64,000 nt of DNA, taken from contig JAQVMW010000009.1 in the NCBI GenBank assembly GCA_028703445.1, positions 1 through 64,000 of the forward strand, written 5' to 3'. Source of the DNA: Candidatus Peribacteraceae bacterium (GTDB lineage Bacteria > Patescibacteriota > Gracilibacteria > Peribacterales > Peribacteraceae). A model generated the notes under the pieces. That model saw only the letters and a program-made list of their open reading frames with translations, ran no database searches and had not been told where the DNA came from. This document shows positions 32,754 through 40,112 of this stretch, piece after piece. Position numbers and translations under genes: made by a program. Position 1 is the first letter of the stretch, and the number at the start of each line of letters is the position of its first letter.

Positions 32754-32755
32754 GA

Positions 32756-32850
32756 TGACATTGTTATATTGCTACATGGTTACATGGTTGAGGATTCCAC
32801 GACCCGAATGAACGCTTGCGAGCCATTCAACAATGTAACCATGTAACAAT
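32756..32850. repeat. TACATGGT-word inverted cluster
   Basis: TGCTACATGGTTACATGGTT on one side and CAATGTAACCATGTAACAAT on the other, pairing across about 50 bases. It overlaps the promoter region of the PfkB gene. Confidence 0.6.
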
Positions 32851-32900
32851 GGCGTCGTCTTTTGTCTCGTCCCTTCCATGGCAGCCAGGGGTGCCATCGC

Positions 32901-35315
32901 TTACAGTTGGTAGCGTCGCTGCATGTCCTGCATGAAAGCGGAAGTTACATGTAACGTCCGACGGCGCTGCCAGTGCACGAGCCCGAAGAGCAGGATCGCG
33001 GCACCCGCGACAACGCCCGCCCACGCGATGGGCGGCATGCCGGGTTTCACGACGGTCGTGGGCGGAGGAAGCGGAGGGGGAATCTCAAATGACGATCCCG
33101 ATCCTGCCACAGGGTGGAATCCAGCGCCGTTCGGCGTTCCTTCGGCTGAGGCAGCGAGATCACTCAGTACTTCGCCGGGGACGGTGATGGGTGTCAAACG
33201 AAGAGAATACGTCACGCCGTTGATCAGGTCGCGAAGCGTGTAGCTTTCCGCATTACCGTTGATCATTCGCTTTTCCGTCAGGTTGTCCGCCTCCACTCCG
33301 TACTCCAGCAGGTAGGTGGAGAGGGGGGTGGATTTCTTCATGGATGACCATTGCAGCATCAGATTGGTGTCGCCGGGCACGACTGCCAGTCGAAGCCCCA
33401 GCACGGTGGCGCTGGCGATATTGCTCTTTTCGGCACTCTCGATGTCGTTCTTCAGTGCCGTGACGGCGAAGTAGTAGGTGGAGGCCTGTTTGAGGCCGGC
33501 CACGGTGGCTGCCGACACGGAAGCATCCGTATCCAGCGAATAGGTGAAGTTGTCGGCCTTGTCCCCCACATAGACGCGGTAGGTATCGGCCTCATCCTTT
33601 TCGACCTGTTCCCACTTGAGCGCGACGGAATTCATCTTTGCTTCGGCGGTGAGGTTTTGGATCGTCGGAGGGGTCTTGGGTTTCACCGTGAGATTCGAGA
33701 GCATCTCCGTCTTGTTGCCAAGGCTGTCCGTTGCGGTGATCAGGGGTTGGTACGTCCCCACCTTTACCGGTGCGGTGAAGTTCGCCGTGTACGTTCCGGG
33801 CTGAGATGGCGTTTCGTTCAGCGTGTAGGAAGCTCCTTCGATGGTCATGGTAACGGGGGCGCTCCCGGAATCTCCTTTTACGGTGACCTGCGTCGTCTGA
33901 ACCTCGACCGGTTGCGGAGGCGAGAATTCCACAGCGGCGATGCGCGGACCAATGAGATCAATGAGCAGGTGGAGAGGATTCGATTTGTATTTTCCACTCG
34001 CTTCCTCAATCTGCAGCAGAGCACCGGTAACGGTGGTATTCAGCGTAACGGCGATTTGGAATCCTCCGGTTTCATCGCTGTCTCCACGCGCGATTTCCTT
34101 GCCGCCGGTGACGAGCAAATTGACGAGAGGGGGGGCAATGCCGCGCAGGTTCACCATGGAGGAATTCACCGTAGTCCCTTCGATGGGTTCGGTGATGGTG
34201 ACGCGGGACGTATCGGAAGTTTGGCTCCCGCCGGTTACGGTGACAGTCGCGCTTCCTCGCACATTGCCGGACGCGTCTTCGACGGCGAGCGTCTGTTCTC
34301 CGCCGGTATTAAACCGGAGTCCCAGCGTGAATGTTTTTATGCCGAGATCTTTGAGCGTGAATTGGCGGGTGCCGAAGGGCAGGATCGCTTTCGGATCGGT
34401 GGAGGAGAACCGGACGGTTCCCACATAATCCTCCACGGTCTGGCCGGAACGGTCCTCGGCGACGACACGGAACGTGACATCCTGACGGATGGGAACACTC
34501 GTCTTGCCACCCTCGATCTCCACGCGGAAATGATCCACGACGTCGAACGTATTGTTCAGCTGTCCGAAGAGTGTGCGTCCTTGGTATTCGCCCACGGGTA
34601 CGGCTTCAGACTGATTCCATGTATCCCAGCCACTCCGCGTATCAGAGGTGAACGAAGGATCGCTGGTTCCGCCCTGTCCCCACTCTTCCCCGGCGGTGAT
34701 CGCGAGGGGGGCATCCAGAGGTTTACCGGAGAGAAGGTCGATCGCGCGAAGATTGGCTTCTCCCGGTTTCAAGGTCGAGAACGAGAAGGTCTGCTGTCCT
34801 TCGCTATCCGTCTGCGCGGTGAGTGCACGCACCTGATCTTCCGTCCTGCCCGAGAGCAGTTGCACCGGTCGGTTGCCCAGCGGATTCAAGTACCGGTCAC
34901 GCAGGATGACGGTGATGCGCACCTCGTCCACGCCATCGGCGGCCACGGAAGTGCGAACGGTTTCGATGCTGCTCTCGCGCTGATCGAGTGTATCGGGGAG
35001 CACGGTGAGCGCATCACAGGATCCCGTTCCGTCCGTTTGTACCGCATAGGAGCCTGCCATTTGCGTCTCTTCCCCGTTCACGTGCAGGACGGCTTTGCCC
35101 TGTGCGTCGGCGGTTATTGTGAGTGAGAGCGGAGCCCCCAGGGGTGGCAAGATTCGGACGGAAATTTCTTCACCCTGTGTAAAACCCCGACAGGCGATTT
35201 CCGCACCCAGGCCGGCCACCGTCTGCGTTTCTCCGGTGGAGGGGGCGCTGACCGCGTGGAGCGGGATAACGCCGCACAGCGCGACGAATAAAGTGAGGGC
35301 AGTGAGTTTCTTCAT
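32901..35315 (-). CDS. Secreted surface protein with Ig-like and fibronectin type III domains
   Basis: 804 residues from the ATG at 35315. Signal peptide MKKLTALTLFVALCGVIPLH, several beta-sandwich domains (DGVDEVRITVILRDRYLNPL, typical of Big-like invasin repeats; VNSSMVNLRGIAPPLVNLLV), then two Fn3-like units (ALKWEQVEKDEADTYRVYVG; LMLQWSSMKKSTPLSTYLLE). A proline-rich linker (PPPLPPPTTVVKPGMPPI), a C-terminal span (AWAGVVAGAAILLFGLVHW) and a short basic tail keep it in the membrane facing out. Probable adhesion or surface-layer role. An excellent promoter lies 10 bases upstream. Confidence 0.85.
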   Translation of the reverse strand: MKKLTALTLFVALCGVIPLHAVSAPSTGETQTVAGLGAEIACRGFTQGEEISVRILPPLGAPLSLTITADAQGKAVLHVNGEETQMAGSYAVQTDGTGSCDALTVLPDTLDQRESSIETVRTSVAADGVDEVRITVILRDRYLNPLGNRPVQLLSGRTEDQVRALTAQTDSEGQQTFSFSTLKPGEANLRAIDLLSGKPLDAPLAITAGEEWGQGGTSDPSFTSDTRSGWDTWNQSEAVPVGEYQGRTLFGQLNNTFDVVDHFRVEIEGGKTSVPIRQDVTFRVVAEDRSGQTVEDYVGTVRFSSTDPKAILPFGTRQFTLKDLGIKTFTLGLRFNTGGEQTLAVEDASGNVRGSATVTVTGGSQTSDTSRVTITEPIEGTTVNSSMVNLRGIAPPLVNLLVTGGKEIARGDSDETGGFQIAVTLNTTVTGALLQIEEASGKYKSNPLHLLIDLIGPRIAAVEFSPPQPVEVQTTQVTVKGDSGSAPVTMTIEGASYTLNETPSQPGTYTANFTAPVKVGTYQPLITATDSLGNKTEMLSNLTVKPKTPPTIQNLTAEAKMNSVALKWEQVEKDEADTYRVYVGDKADNFTYSLDTDASVSAATVAGLKQASTYYFAVTALKNDIESAEKSNIASATVLGLRLAVVPGDTNLMLQWSSMKKSTPLSTYLLEYGVEADNLTEKRMINGNAESYTLRDLINGVTYSLRLTPITVPGEVLSDLAASAEGTPNGAGFHPVAGSGSSFEIPPPLPPPTTVVKPGMPPIAWAGVVAGAAILLFGLVHWQRRRTLHVTSAFMQDMQRRYQL

Positions 35316-35325
35316 AAATCCAACC

Positions 35326-35354
35326 ATTGTACCAGTTTTGCCTTTCTGACTCAA
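35326..35354 (-). promoter_or_regulatory. Promoter of the Fn3 surface protein
   Basis: Minus-strand TTGAGT (35349-35354), 17-base spacer, TACAAT (35326-35331), then 10 bases to the ATG at 35315. The upstream ATG at 35327 falls inside the -10 box, which argues for 35315 as the start and for a 5' leader of only about 3-4 bases. Confidence 0.7.
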
Positions 35355-35529
35355 TGCACGGGGTATTATCCGCACTATCATTTAGCATTCTGTCCAGTAC
35401 ACATGAAGGGCTTTGTGAGGCGAAAATATTTCTTTCGTCGGGACTCCTCCTCTTTTCGTTTGGTTGCGGAGAACCGGACATCTCTGCGAATGGATTCCTC
35501 TCTTTGTGTTGTTCACACTCTCCAGTATC

Positions 35530-36108
35530 ATGGAGTTCGTGCGTCGATTCTCTCCACTTCTGCTGCTCCTCTCCCTTTTTCTCGTATCCTGCGGGTCGAG
35601 CAGCAGCGGAGAAGCAACTCAGTGCCAGACCTATTGGTTCGAACAGATCGGCACCTGTCTGCCGAGTTCCTGGAAGCTCCTTGATGCTGTTGAGCTTGCG
35701 CAGCGCGGTGTTCCCGAAGATGTGATCATTGCCTTCCAGAGCGATACGTCGGTCTCGGGTCAGTATCCGACAATCAGCGTCACGCGCGAACCCTTGAGCA
35801 CGGTCGTGACTCCCGCCGATTACAGTGATGCGACCATCCGTTCCGTTTCGGTGCTCCCTGGCTACAAGCTCATCGATCAGAAGAAGGTCACGATTGACGG
35901 CGTTTCGCTTCCGGTACACGTTTTCTTCGCGCAGCCCGTGAGCGGCGAGCCGCAGCGCCGGTTTCTGCAAGTGAGTACCGTGGTCGGGCAGAACGGCTAC
36001 GCCATCACAGCGCTTACGCCTCTCACGGTGAGCAGTTCACTTGAGAGCGAGATCCTCACGATTCTCGGGAGCATCACGTTCAAGGCGCCGGAGGCGACGA
36101 CGAAATAA
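35530..36108 (+). CDS. Probable lipoprotein, 192 aa
   Basis: Starts MEFVRRFSPLLLLLSLFLVS with a lipobox LVSC followed by GSSSSGEATQ, so the cysteine should be lipidated after signal cleavage. The mature part has the pattern CQTYWFEQIGTCLPSSWKLL, then RGVPEDVIIAFQSDT and a C-terminal SSSLESEILTILGSITF, similar to PsbP-like or DUF1795-type small lipoproteins; no firm assignment. Monocistronic; a composite repeat begins two bases after the stop. Confidence 0.8.
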   Translation: MEFVRRFSPLLLLLSLFLVSCGSSSSGEATQCQTYWFEQIGTCLPSSWKLLDAVELAQRGVPEDVIIAFQSDTSVSGQYPTISVTREPLSTVVTPADYSDATIRSVSVLPGYKLIDQKKVTIDGVSLPVHVFFAQPVSGEPQRRFLQVSTVVGQNGYAITALTPLTVSSSLESEILTILGSITFKAPEATTK

Positions 36109-36110
36109 TT

Positions 36111-36230
36111 CATGAGAGACAAACCTACGGTTTTTCTCTCATGAGCTCTCTTTTCCCTTAAATGGTGCGGCTCCAGTGCTGGGTCCCGTCAGAGCCACCC
36201 AGCGCTTCGCCGCGATTATCTCATTTTTCC
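36111..36230. repeat. Composite dispersed repeat, copy 3
   Basis: CATGAGAGACAAACCTACGG... palindrome (36111-36143), CTCTCTTTTCCCTTAAATGG, TGCGGCTCCAGTGCTGGGTC and the end AGCGCTTCGCCGCGATTATC. The most compact copy, useful as the reference for the others. Confidence 0.75.
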
Positions 36231-36316
36231 AGATTATTCTTCTTCTAATGTTCGCCGAACGAAATACAGTTGCGGATGTCCGTGCCACAATTGTTCTGGT
36301 ACTCTGGAAATACACC

Positions 36317-36355
36317 GGTGCCGTAGCCAAGTAGCCCGTCCTTCGCTAAAGCTAC
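36317..36355 (+). repeat. 5' fragment of tRNA-Cys joined to a palindrome
   Basis: GGTGCCGTAGCCAAGTAG (36317-36334) is identical to the first 18 bases of the real tRNA-Cys at 36403. It then continues into CCCGTCCTTCGCTAAAGCTA and GGAGGGCTA, which form a hairpin with the preceding TAGCCC. It cannot form a tRNA. Confidence 0.75.
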
Positions 36356-36402
36356 GGAGGGCTATCGCAGATTGTTCCTTCTGTTACGCTGGTTCTGATC
36401 TT

Positions 36403-36477
36403 GGTGCCGTAGCCAAGTAGTAAGGCAGGGGTCTGCAAAACCCCCATACGCGAGTGCAATTCTCGCCGGCACCTCCA
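36403..36477 (+). tRNA. tRNA-Cys (GCA)
   Basis: Acceptor GGTGCCG pairs with CGGCACC; D arm TAGCCAAGTAGTAAGGC; anticodon arm GGGGT-CTGCAAA-ACCCC with anticodon GCA; T arm GCGAG-TGCAATT-CTCGC; discriminator T followed by an encoded CCA. 75 nt including CCA. Confidence 0.95.
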
Positions 36478-36482
36478 CGTTT

Positions 36483-36675
36483 CGTGAGAGACAAACCTGC
36501 GGTTTTTCTCTCACGGGCTCTCTTTTCCAGCCTTCGCGCAGCGGAGGCTGCCCACCGTAGCCTTGGCGGAGGTGGGCCTCTCAATACCAGTGTTGGCTGC
36601 GCTACGGCCGGCAAGCCCTTAAGTGGTGTCGCTCCAGCGCGGGAACCCGCGAGACCCACGCTTCGCGACTCTTAT
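36483..36675. repeat. Composite dispersed repeat, copy 4, with internal insertion
   Basis: Starts CGTGAGAGACAAACCTGCGG (36483), five bases after tRNA-Cys. Relative to copy 3 it carries about 80 extra GC-rich bases (from near 36535 to 36612) after CTCTCTTTTCC, then resumes GCCCTTAAGTGGTGTCGCTC and ends CACGCTTCGCGACTCTTATT. A repeat inside a repeat. Confidence 0.72.
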
Positions 36676-36701
36676 TTGTTGTCGCTCTTGCGATACAATA
36701 C

Positions 36702-37055
36702 TCAATCTCTTCTTCCGCTCCGCGGATCAAAGCCACGATTGAAGAGATTGAAGAATGTCCGTTGATACTGGCGGGCGATTTTGGCGGCTTCTTCCGCTGC
36801 GCGCATGTCGCCTCGGTTTGCCGCATCAAATGCGCTTTGCGCAGCGTCCACGAAATCCTGTGCTCCATGCGCACAGCCGTAAATTCTTCTTCCTTGAGCA
36901 GAAAATCGAATCCCTTTTATTTCCAGATCATTCGCATTGGTTGCCATATCCCTTGCCTGAGCGAGCTTACGTTCAAACGCCTCCACACCACCATAGTTTC
37001 TCGTAAGCGAGAGTAGTTCTTCGTAGGCCGGAAACGCTTCCTGCGAGTCAGTCAT
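36702..37055 (-). CDS. Hypothetical protein, 117 aa
   Basis: Starts MTDSQEAFPAYEELLSLTRN. Helical, with GGVEAFERKLAQARDMATNA, a strand-like IKGIRFSAQGRRIYGCAHG, and an alanine-rich helical end DAAQSAFDAANRGDMRAAEE reminiscent of TPR-type helices. No family recognised. Monocistronic. Confidence 0.6.
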   Translation of the reverse strand: MTDSQEAFPAYEELLSLTRNYGGVEAFERKLAQARDMATNANDLEIKGIRFSAQGRRIYGCAHGAQDFVDAAQSAFDAANRGDMRAAEEAAKIARQYQRTFFNLFNRGFDPRSGRRD

Positions 37056-37130
37056 TTGAATAATAAATTACACCTTTCTCTCTAATTGTCAAATAGCGAT
37101 AATCCATTCTGGGCAGCGGAGATTCCCACT

Positions 37131-38375
37131 TCATGCGAAGGTCAAAACCTCGGGAGCGAAGAGTAAGAGTGCCCCCAGCGCGTACATCAGGAATCCGCCG
37201 AAGATCAACGTGAAGCGGGCGTACTTCTTGGTGAGGCCGGTGGCATGCAGCGTCCACACCGCAATCGTGAAAACCACGACGTCGTCAATCATGTAGAGCA
37301 GGATGTAGAGTGCCATGTAGCCGTAGCGCGCCAGAGGAGTCACTTCATTGAAGGCAAGGATCTGGGTGAAGATGGCGGGCAGCCCGGCCGTGCACACCAG
37401 TTCGATGGCGTTCACCGAGACGGCGAGCACGGCAACACCCAGGAGCATGGCGGGCCACGCGGATTTTTCGAGGATCGCCTTCATCCGGTCGATGATGCGT
37501 TTCTTCTGCTGGAAATCCGTCACGGCACAGGCATTGGGATCTTTGCCGAAGGCTTCGTAGAAGTAGAAGCCGCCTCCGCCGATCGCCACGAGCCCGATAG
37601 CCTTTTGCACCCATGCGTTAAACCCGATCACGAGGAAGGCATTGAGCCACGCGGCGATGAAGAGGTAGTACATAACTCCACTGACGATCAGGAAGGTGCC
37701 GCCGATCATCCATACTTTCTTCGGATCGCGCGTGGCGACGAGCAGGGTTAAGAGAGTCACCAGCACCCACATGGCGCACGGATTGAAGCCATCCAAAAAC
37801 CCGAGAAGAATTGAGAGGGTGGGGAGTGACAGGAGCGCCAGATCCACTTCGCCAAGCAGAGGCACATCGAGCAGGTACGAGCCCAGATCCACGGTGCATC
37901 CACCGTCACACGTCCCTTCGGCCGTTTCCAGCTTCACCGTGCCAGAACTTGCGAGAAATGCATCGAAGGTCAGACCGTCTGCGGGGCTCTTCCGGTAATC
38001 CTTCTTTAGCGCTGCGAGCCTCTTGCCCGTGGTCGCGTCATCCTTGTATCCCTGAATCACGTGCCCGTTGATCACGATGGTCGGCACACCCTGTTGCAGG
38101 TTCGGCACGCGGTCCTGCACTTTCCGGAAGAGCGCCTGGCTCTCCGCCTCCGCGATATCATGCAATTCCACCTCCCACTCCTGTGCCAGTGCGAATGCCT
38201 TGAAGGCGGCGCAGTGCGGGCAATCTTTGCTGACGAAGGCCACGATGTCCGCCCCCGTCGCCGTCGCAGGTTCGGCGACCGCAGGGGCGCGGAGCGCCCG
38301 GTCAGGGAAGAGGAGCGCGAGTGCCGCGATTGGAAGGAATGCGGCGACGAAGAAGAGCGTGAGTCGCTTATTCAT
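37131..38375 (-). CDS. Glutaredoxin/thioredoxin-like domain fused to a DsbD/CcdA-like membrane domain
   Basis: 414 residues. Signal anchor (LTLFFVAAFLPIAALALL), then a thioredoxin-fold domain with CPHC at 52-55 (VAFVSKDCPHCAAFKAFALA) and the cis-proline GVPTIVINGHVIQGY. A short CDGGC follows, then six or more spans: SILLGFLDGFNPCAMWVLV is the DsbD/CcdA-type NPC motif and VNAIELVCTAGLPAIF holds the second functional cysteine. Together this would pass electrons from cytoplasmic thiols through the membrane to an extracytoplasmic thiol domain on the same chain. TATACT ends 11 bases before the ATG. Confidence 0.85.
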   Translation of the reverse strand: MNKRLTLFFVAAFLPIAALALLFPDRALRAPAVAEPATATGADIVAFVSKDCPHCAAFKAFALAQEWEVELHDIAEAESQALFRKVQDRVPNLQQGVPTIVINGHVIQGYKDDATTGKRLAALKKDYRKSPADGLTFDAFLASSGTVKLETAEGTCDGGCTVDLGSYLLDVPLLGEVDLALLSLPTLSILLGFLDGFNPCAMWVLVTLLTLLVATRDPKKVWMIGGTFLIVSGVMYYLFIAAWLNAFLVIGFNAWVQKAIGLVAIGGGGFYFYEAFGKDPNACAVTDFQQKKRIIDRMKAILEKSAWPAMLLGVAVLAVSVNAIELVCTAGLPAIFTQILAFNEVTPLARYGYMALYILLYMIDDVVVFTIAVWTLHATGLTKKYARFTLIFGGFLMYALGALLLFAPEVLTFA

Positions 38376-38405
38376 AGTGTTGCGGCAGTATAGGGAAACT
38401 TTGTC

Positions 38406-38885
38406 TCAGTGTGAAACAGAAGGTGGTTCTGTTGTTTTGCAGTACGGCATCGTCTCGATGTGGCAAGTGCCGTTTTCCGCATCGAACGTGAACTCGGTGA
38501 GCGTATCATCCGCCGCCCATTGAGCATCCATGGGAATTCCCGCCTGTGCAAAAAAATCCTCGAGGACCCTGCGTCCGTTTCTCTGGGCTGCCTGCAGGCG
38601 CTCATCCCAGTGCGTGAAGACGGCAGCTCCCCTGGCAACGACGTAAATTTCCCCCAGTTTTTTCCGGGAGGCCCGCAAAAAACGATGCACCGAATCGTCG
38701 ATTTTTCCTGCGGCAACCGGCGAGAGAATATGCGCCGCGAATCCTCCCCGGGAAACATCATGCGGATGTCGTGTCACCAGAAACGTACCGGCGGATGTCC
38801 ATCCCATCTCCACCTCTTCGGTGCCTTTCACCCACTTGAAGTACGTATACGCTTCATTACCACCTGATTCTTGTTTCCGGTCCAT
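38406..38885 (-). CDS. Hypothetical protein, 159 aa
   Basis: Starts MDRKQESGGNEAYTYFKWVK. Contains FLVTRHPHDVSRGGFAAHIL, FLRASRKKLGEIYVVARGAA, FTHWDERLQAAQRNGRRVLE. Looks like a soluble alpha/beta protein of about one domain. No family recognised. Confidence 0.6.
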   Translation of the reverse strand: MDRKQESGGNEAYTYFKWVKGTEEVEMGWTSAGTFLVTRHPHDVSRGGFAAHILSPVAAGKIDDSVHRFLRASRKKLGEIYVVARGAAVFTHWDERLQAAQRNGRRVLEDFFAQAGIPMDAQWAADDTLTEFTFDAENGTCHIETMPYCKTTEPPSVSH

Positions 38886-38954
38886 AGTGATACCATAATC
38901 TTCTTATTGTAATTGTCAATATTTCAGTTAATAGCACTGCAGCCCATGAAGATT

Positions 38955-38998
38955 GCATCTTCTGGCGCTTGATTTTCGATCAAGAAATGATAAGATGC
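38955..38998 (+). promoter_or_regulatory. purP promoter overlapped by nested inverted repeats
   Basis: Outer pair GCATCTT (38955-38961) with AAGATGC (38992-38998); inner pair CTTGAT (38968-38973) with ATCAAG (38979-38984). Promoter boxes TTGATT (38969-38974) and TAAGAT (38991-38996) with a 16-base spacer lie inside the repeats, 12 bases before the ATG. A repressor site is plausible. Confidence 0.55.
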
Positions 38999-39008
38999 AC
39001 GAAATACC

Positions 39009-40064
39009 ATGACAAAGCCGAAGCCCATTCTGCCGGCCTCCACGAACACCAAAGACTACTGCATTGTCACCATGGGGAGTCATTCGGCGTTGCAGATTTT
39101 GAAAGGTGCCCGTGACGAGGGCATCCGCAATCTCGTCATCTGCAAGAAGGGGCAGGAGCGGCCCTACAAGAGTTACGGCGTCGCCGACGAGATCCTGTTC
39201 GTCAACGACTGGTCCGAGTGGAACGATACGCTGGAGGAGGAGCTCATTCGCCGCAATGCCATTGTCATTCCCCACGGGTCGTTTGTCGCGTACCTCGGGC
39301 CCGAGCGGGTGATGAAGACGCAGGCGATGTACTACGGCACCAAAGAGATTCTGAAATGGGAGAGCGACCGCACGCTGGAGCGCAAATGGCTGGAGAGTGC
39401 GGGCATCCAGATGCCGACGCTCTTCGCAAAGCCCGAGGACATCGATCGGCCCGTGATCGTCAAATTCCACGGCGCGTTGGGTGGATTCGGCTACTTCATC
39501 GCCAAATCCGCGGAGCAGTTCTACGAGGTGAAGAACCGCAAATACCCTGAACAGAATGAATACGCCCTGCAGGAGTACATCGTCGGCGTGCCGCTCTACG
39601 TGCACTACTTCTACTCGCCGATCACCAGGGAGCTCGAGATCATGAGCTTCGATAAACGGTACGAATCCAATGCAGACTCCATCGGCCGTATCCGCGCCGA
39701 AGATCAGCTGGCAGCCAATATCTTCACAAGCTACACCATCGTCGGCAACATTCCCGTGGTCGTGCGCGAGTCGCTTCTGCCGCGCTTTTTCGAGATGGGG
39801 GAGCGGGTGGTCGAGCAGAGCCGCCACCTCAAGGCGGGCAAAGGCCTCTTCGGTCCCTTCTGTCTGGAGTGCATCATCACCAGAAAACTGCAGATCTTCG
39901 TCTTCGAGATTTCCGCCCGCATCGTGGCCGGCACCAACCCGTTCATCGAGGGGTCGCCCTACACGGCGCTTCGGTACAAAGAACCCATGAGCACGGGGCG
40001 GCGCCTCGCACGTGACATCAAGCAGGCGATTGAGCAGGGGAGGCTGGAAGAGGTGTTGGGGTAG
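39009..40064 (+). CDS. purP: PurP-type formate-dependent IMP-pathway ligase (FAICAR synthetase)
   Basis: 351 residues matching archaeal PurP along its length: MGSHSALQILKGARDEGIRN, VVCKKG-like LVICKKGQERPYKSYGVAD, VIPHGSFVAYLGPERV, KEILKWESDRTLERKWL, VIVKFHGALGGFGYFIA, YVHYFYSPITRELEIMSFDK, GNIPVVVRESLLPRFFEMGE, FEISARIVAGTNPFIEGSPY. An ATP-grasp enzyme that makes FAICAR from AICAR, formate and ATP, replacing the folate-dependent step of PurH. It is typical of Archaea and unusual in Bacteria. Followed after 48 bases by a second PurP-like gene. No other purine genes are in the window, so the pathway is not shown to be complete. Confidence 0.88.
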   Translation: MTKPKPILPASTNTKDYCIVTMGSHSALQILKGARDEGIRNLVICKKGQERPYKSYGVADEILFVNDWSEWNDTLEEELIRRNAIVIPHGSFVAYLGPERVMKTQAMYYGTKEILKWESDRTLERKWLESAGIQMPTLFAKPEDIDRPVIVKFHGALGGFGYFIAKSAEQFYEVKNRKYPEQNEYALQEYIVGVPLYVHYFYSPITRELEIMSFDKRYESNADSIGRIRAEDQLAANIFTSYTIVGNIPVVVRESLLPRFFEMGERVVEQSRHLKAGKGLFGPFCLECIITRKLQIFVFEISARIVAGTNPFIEGSPYTALRYKEPMSTGRRLARDIKQAIEQGRLEEVLG

Positions 40065-40112
40065 ACCGGGTCATTGGTTCTTCGTTCCTTTTCTTCTACA
40101 CTTTCCACACAC

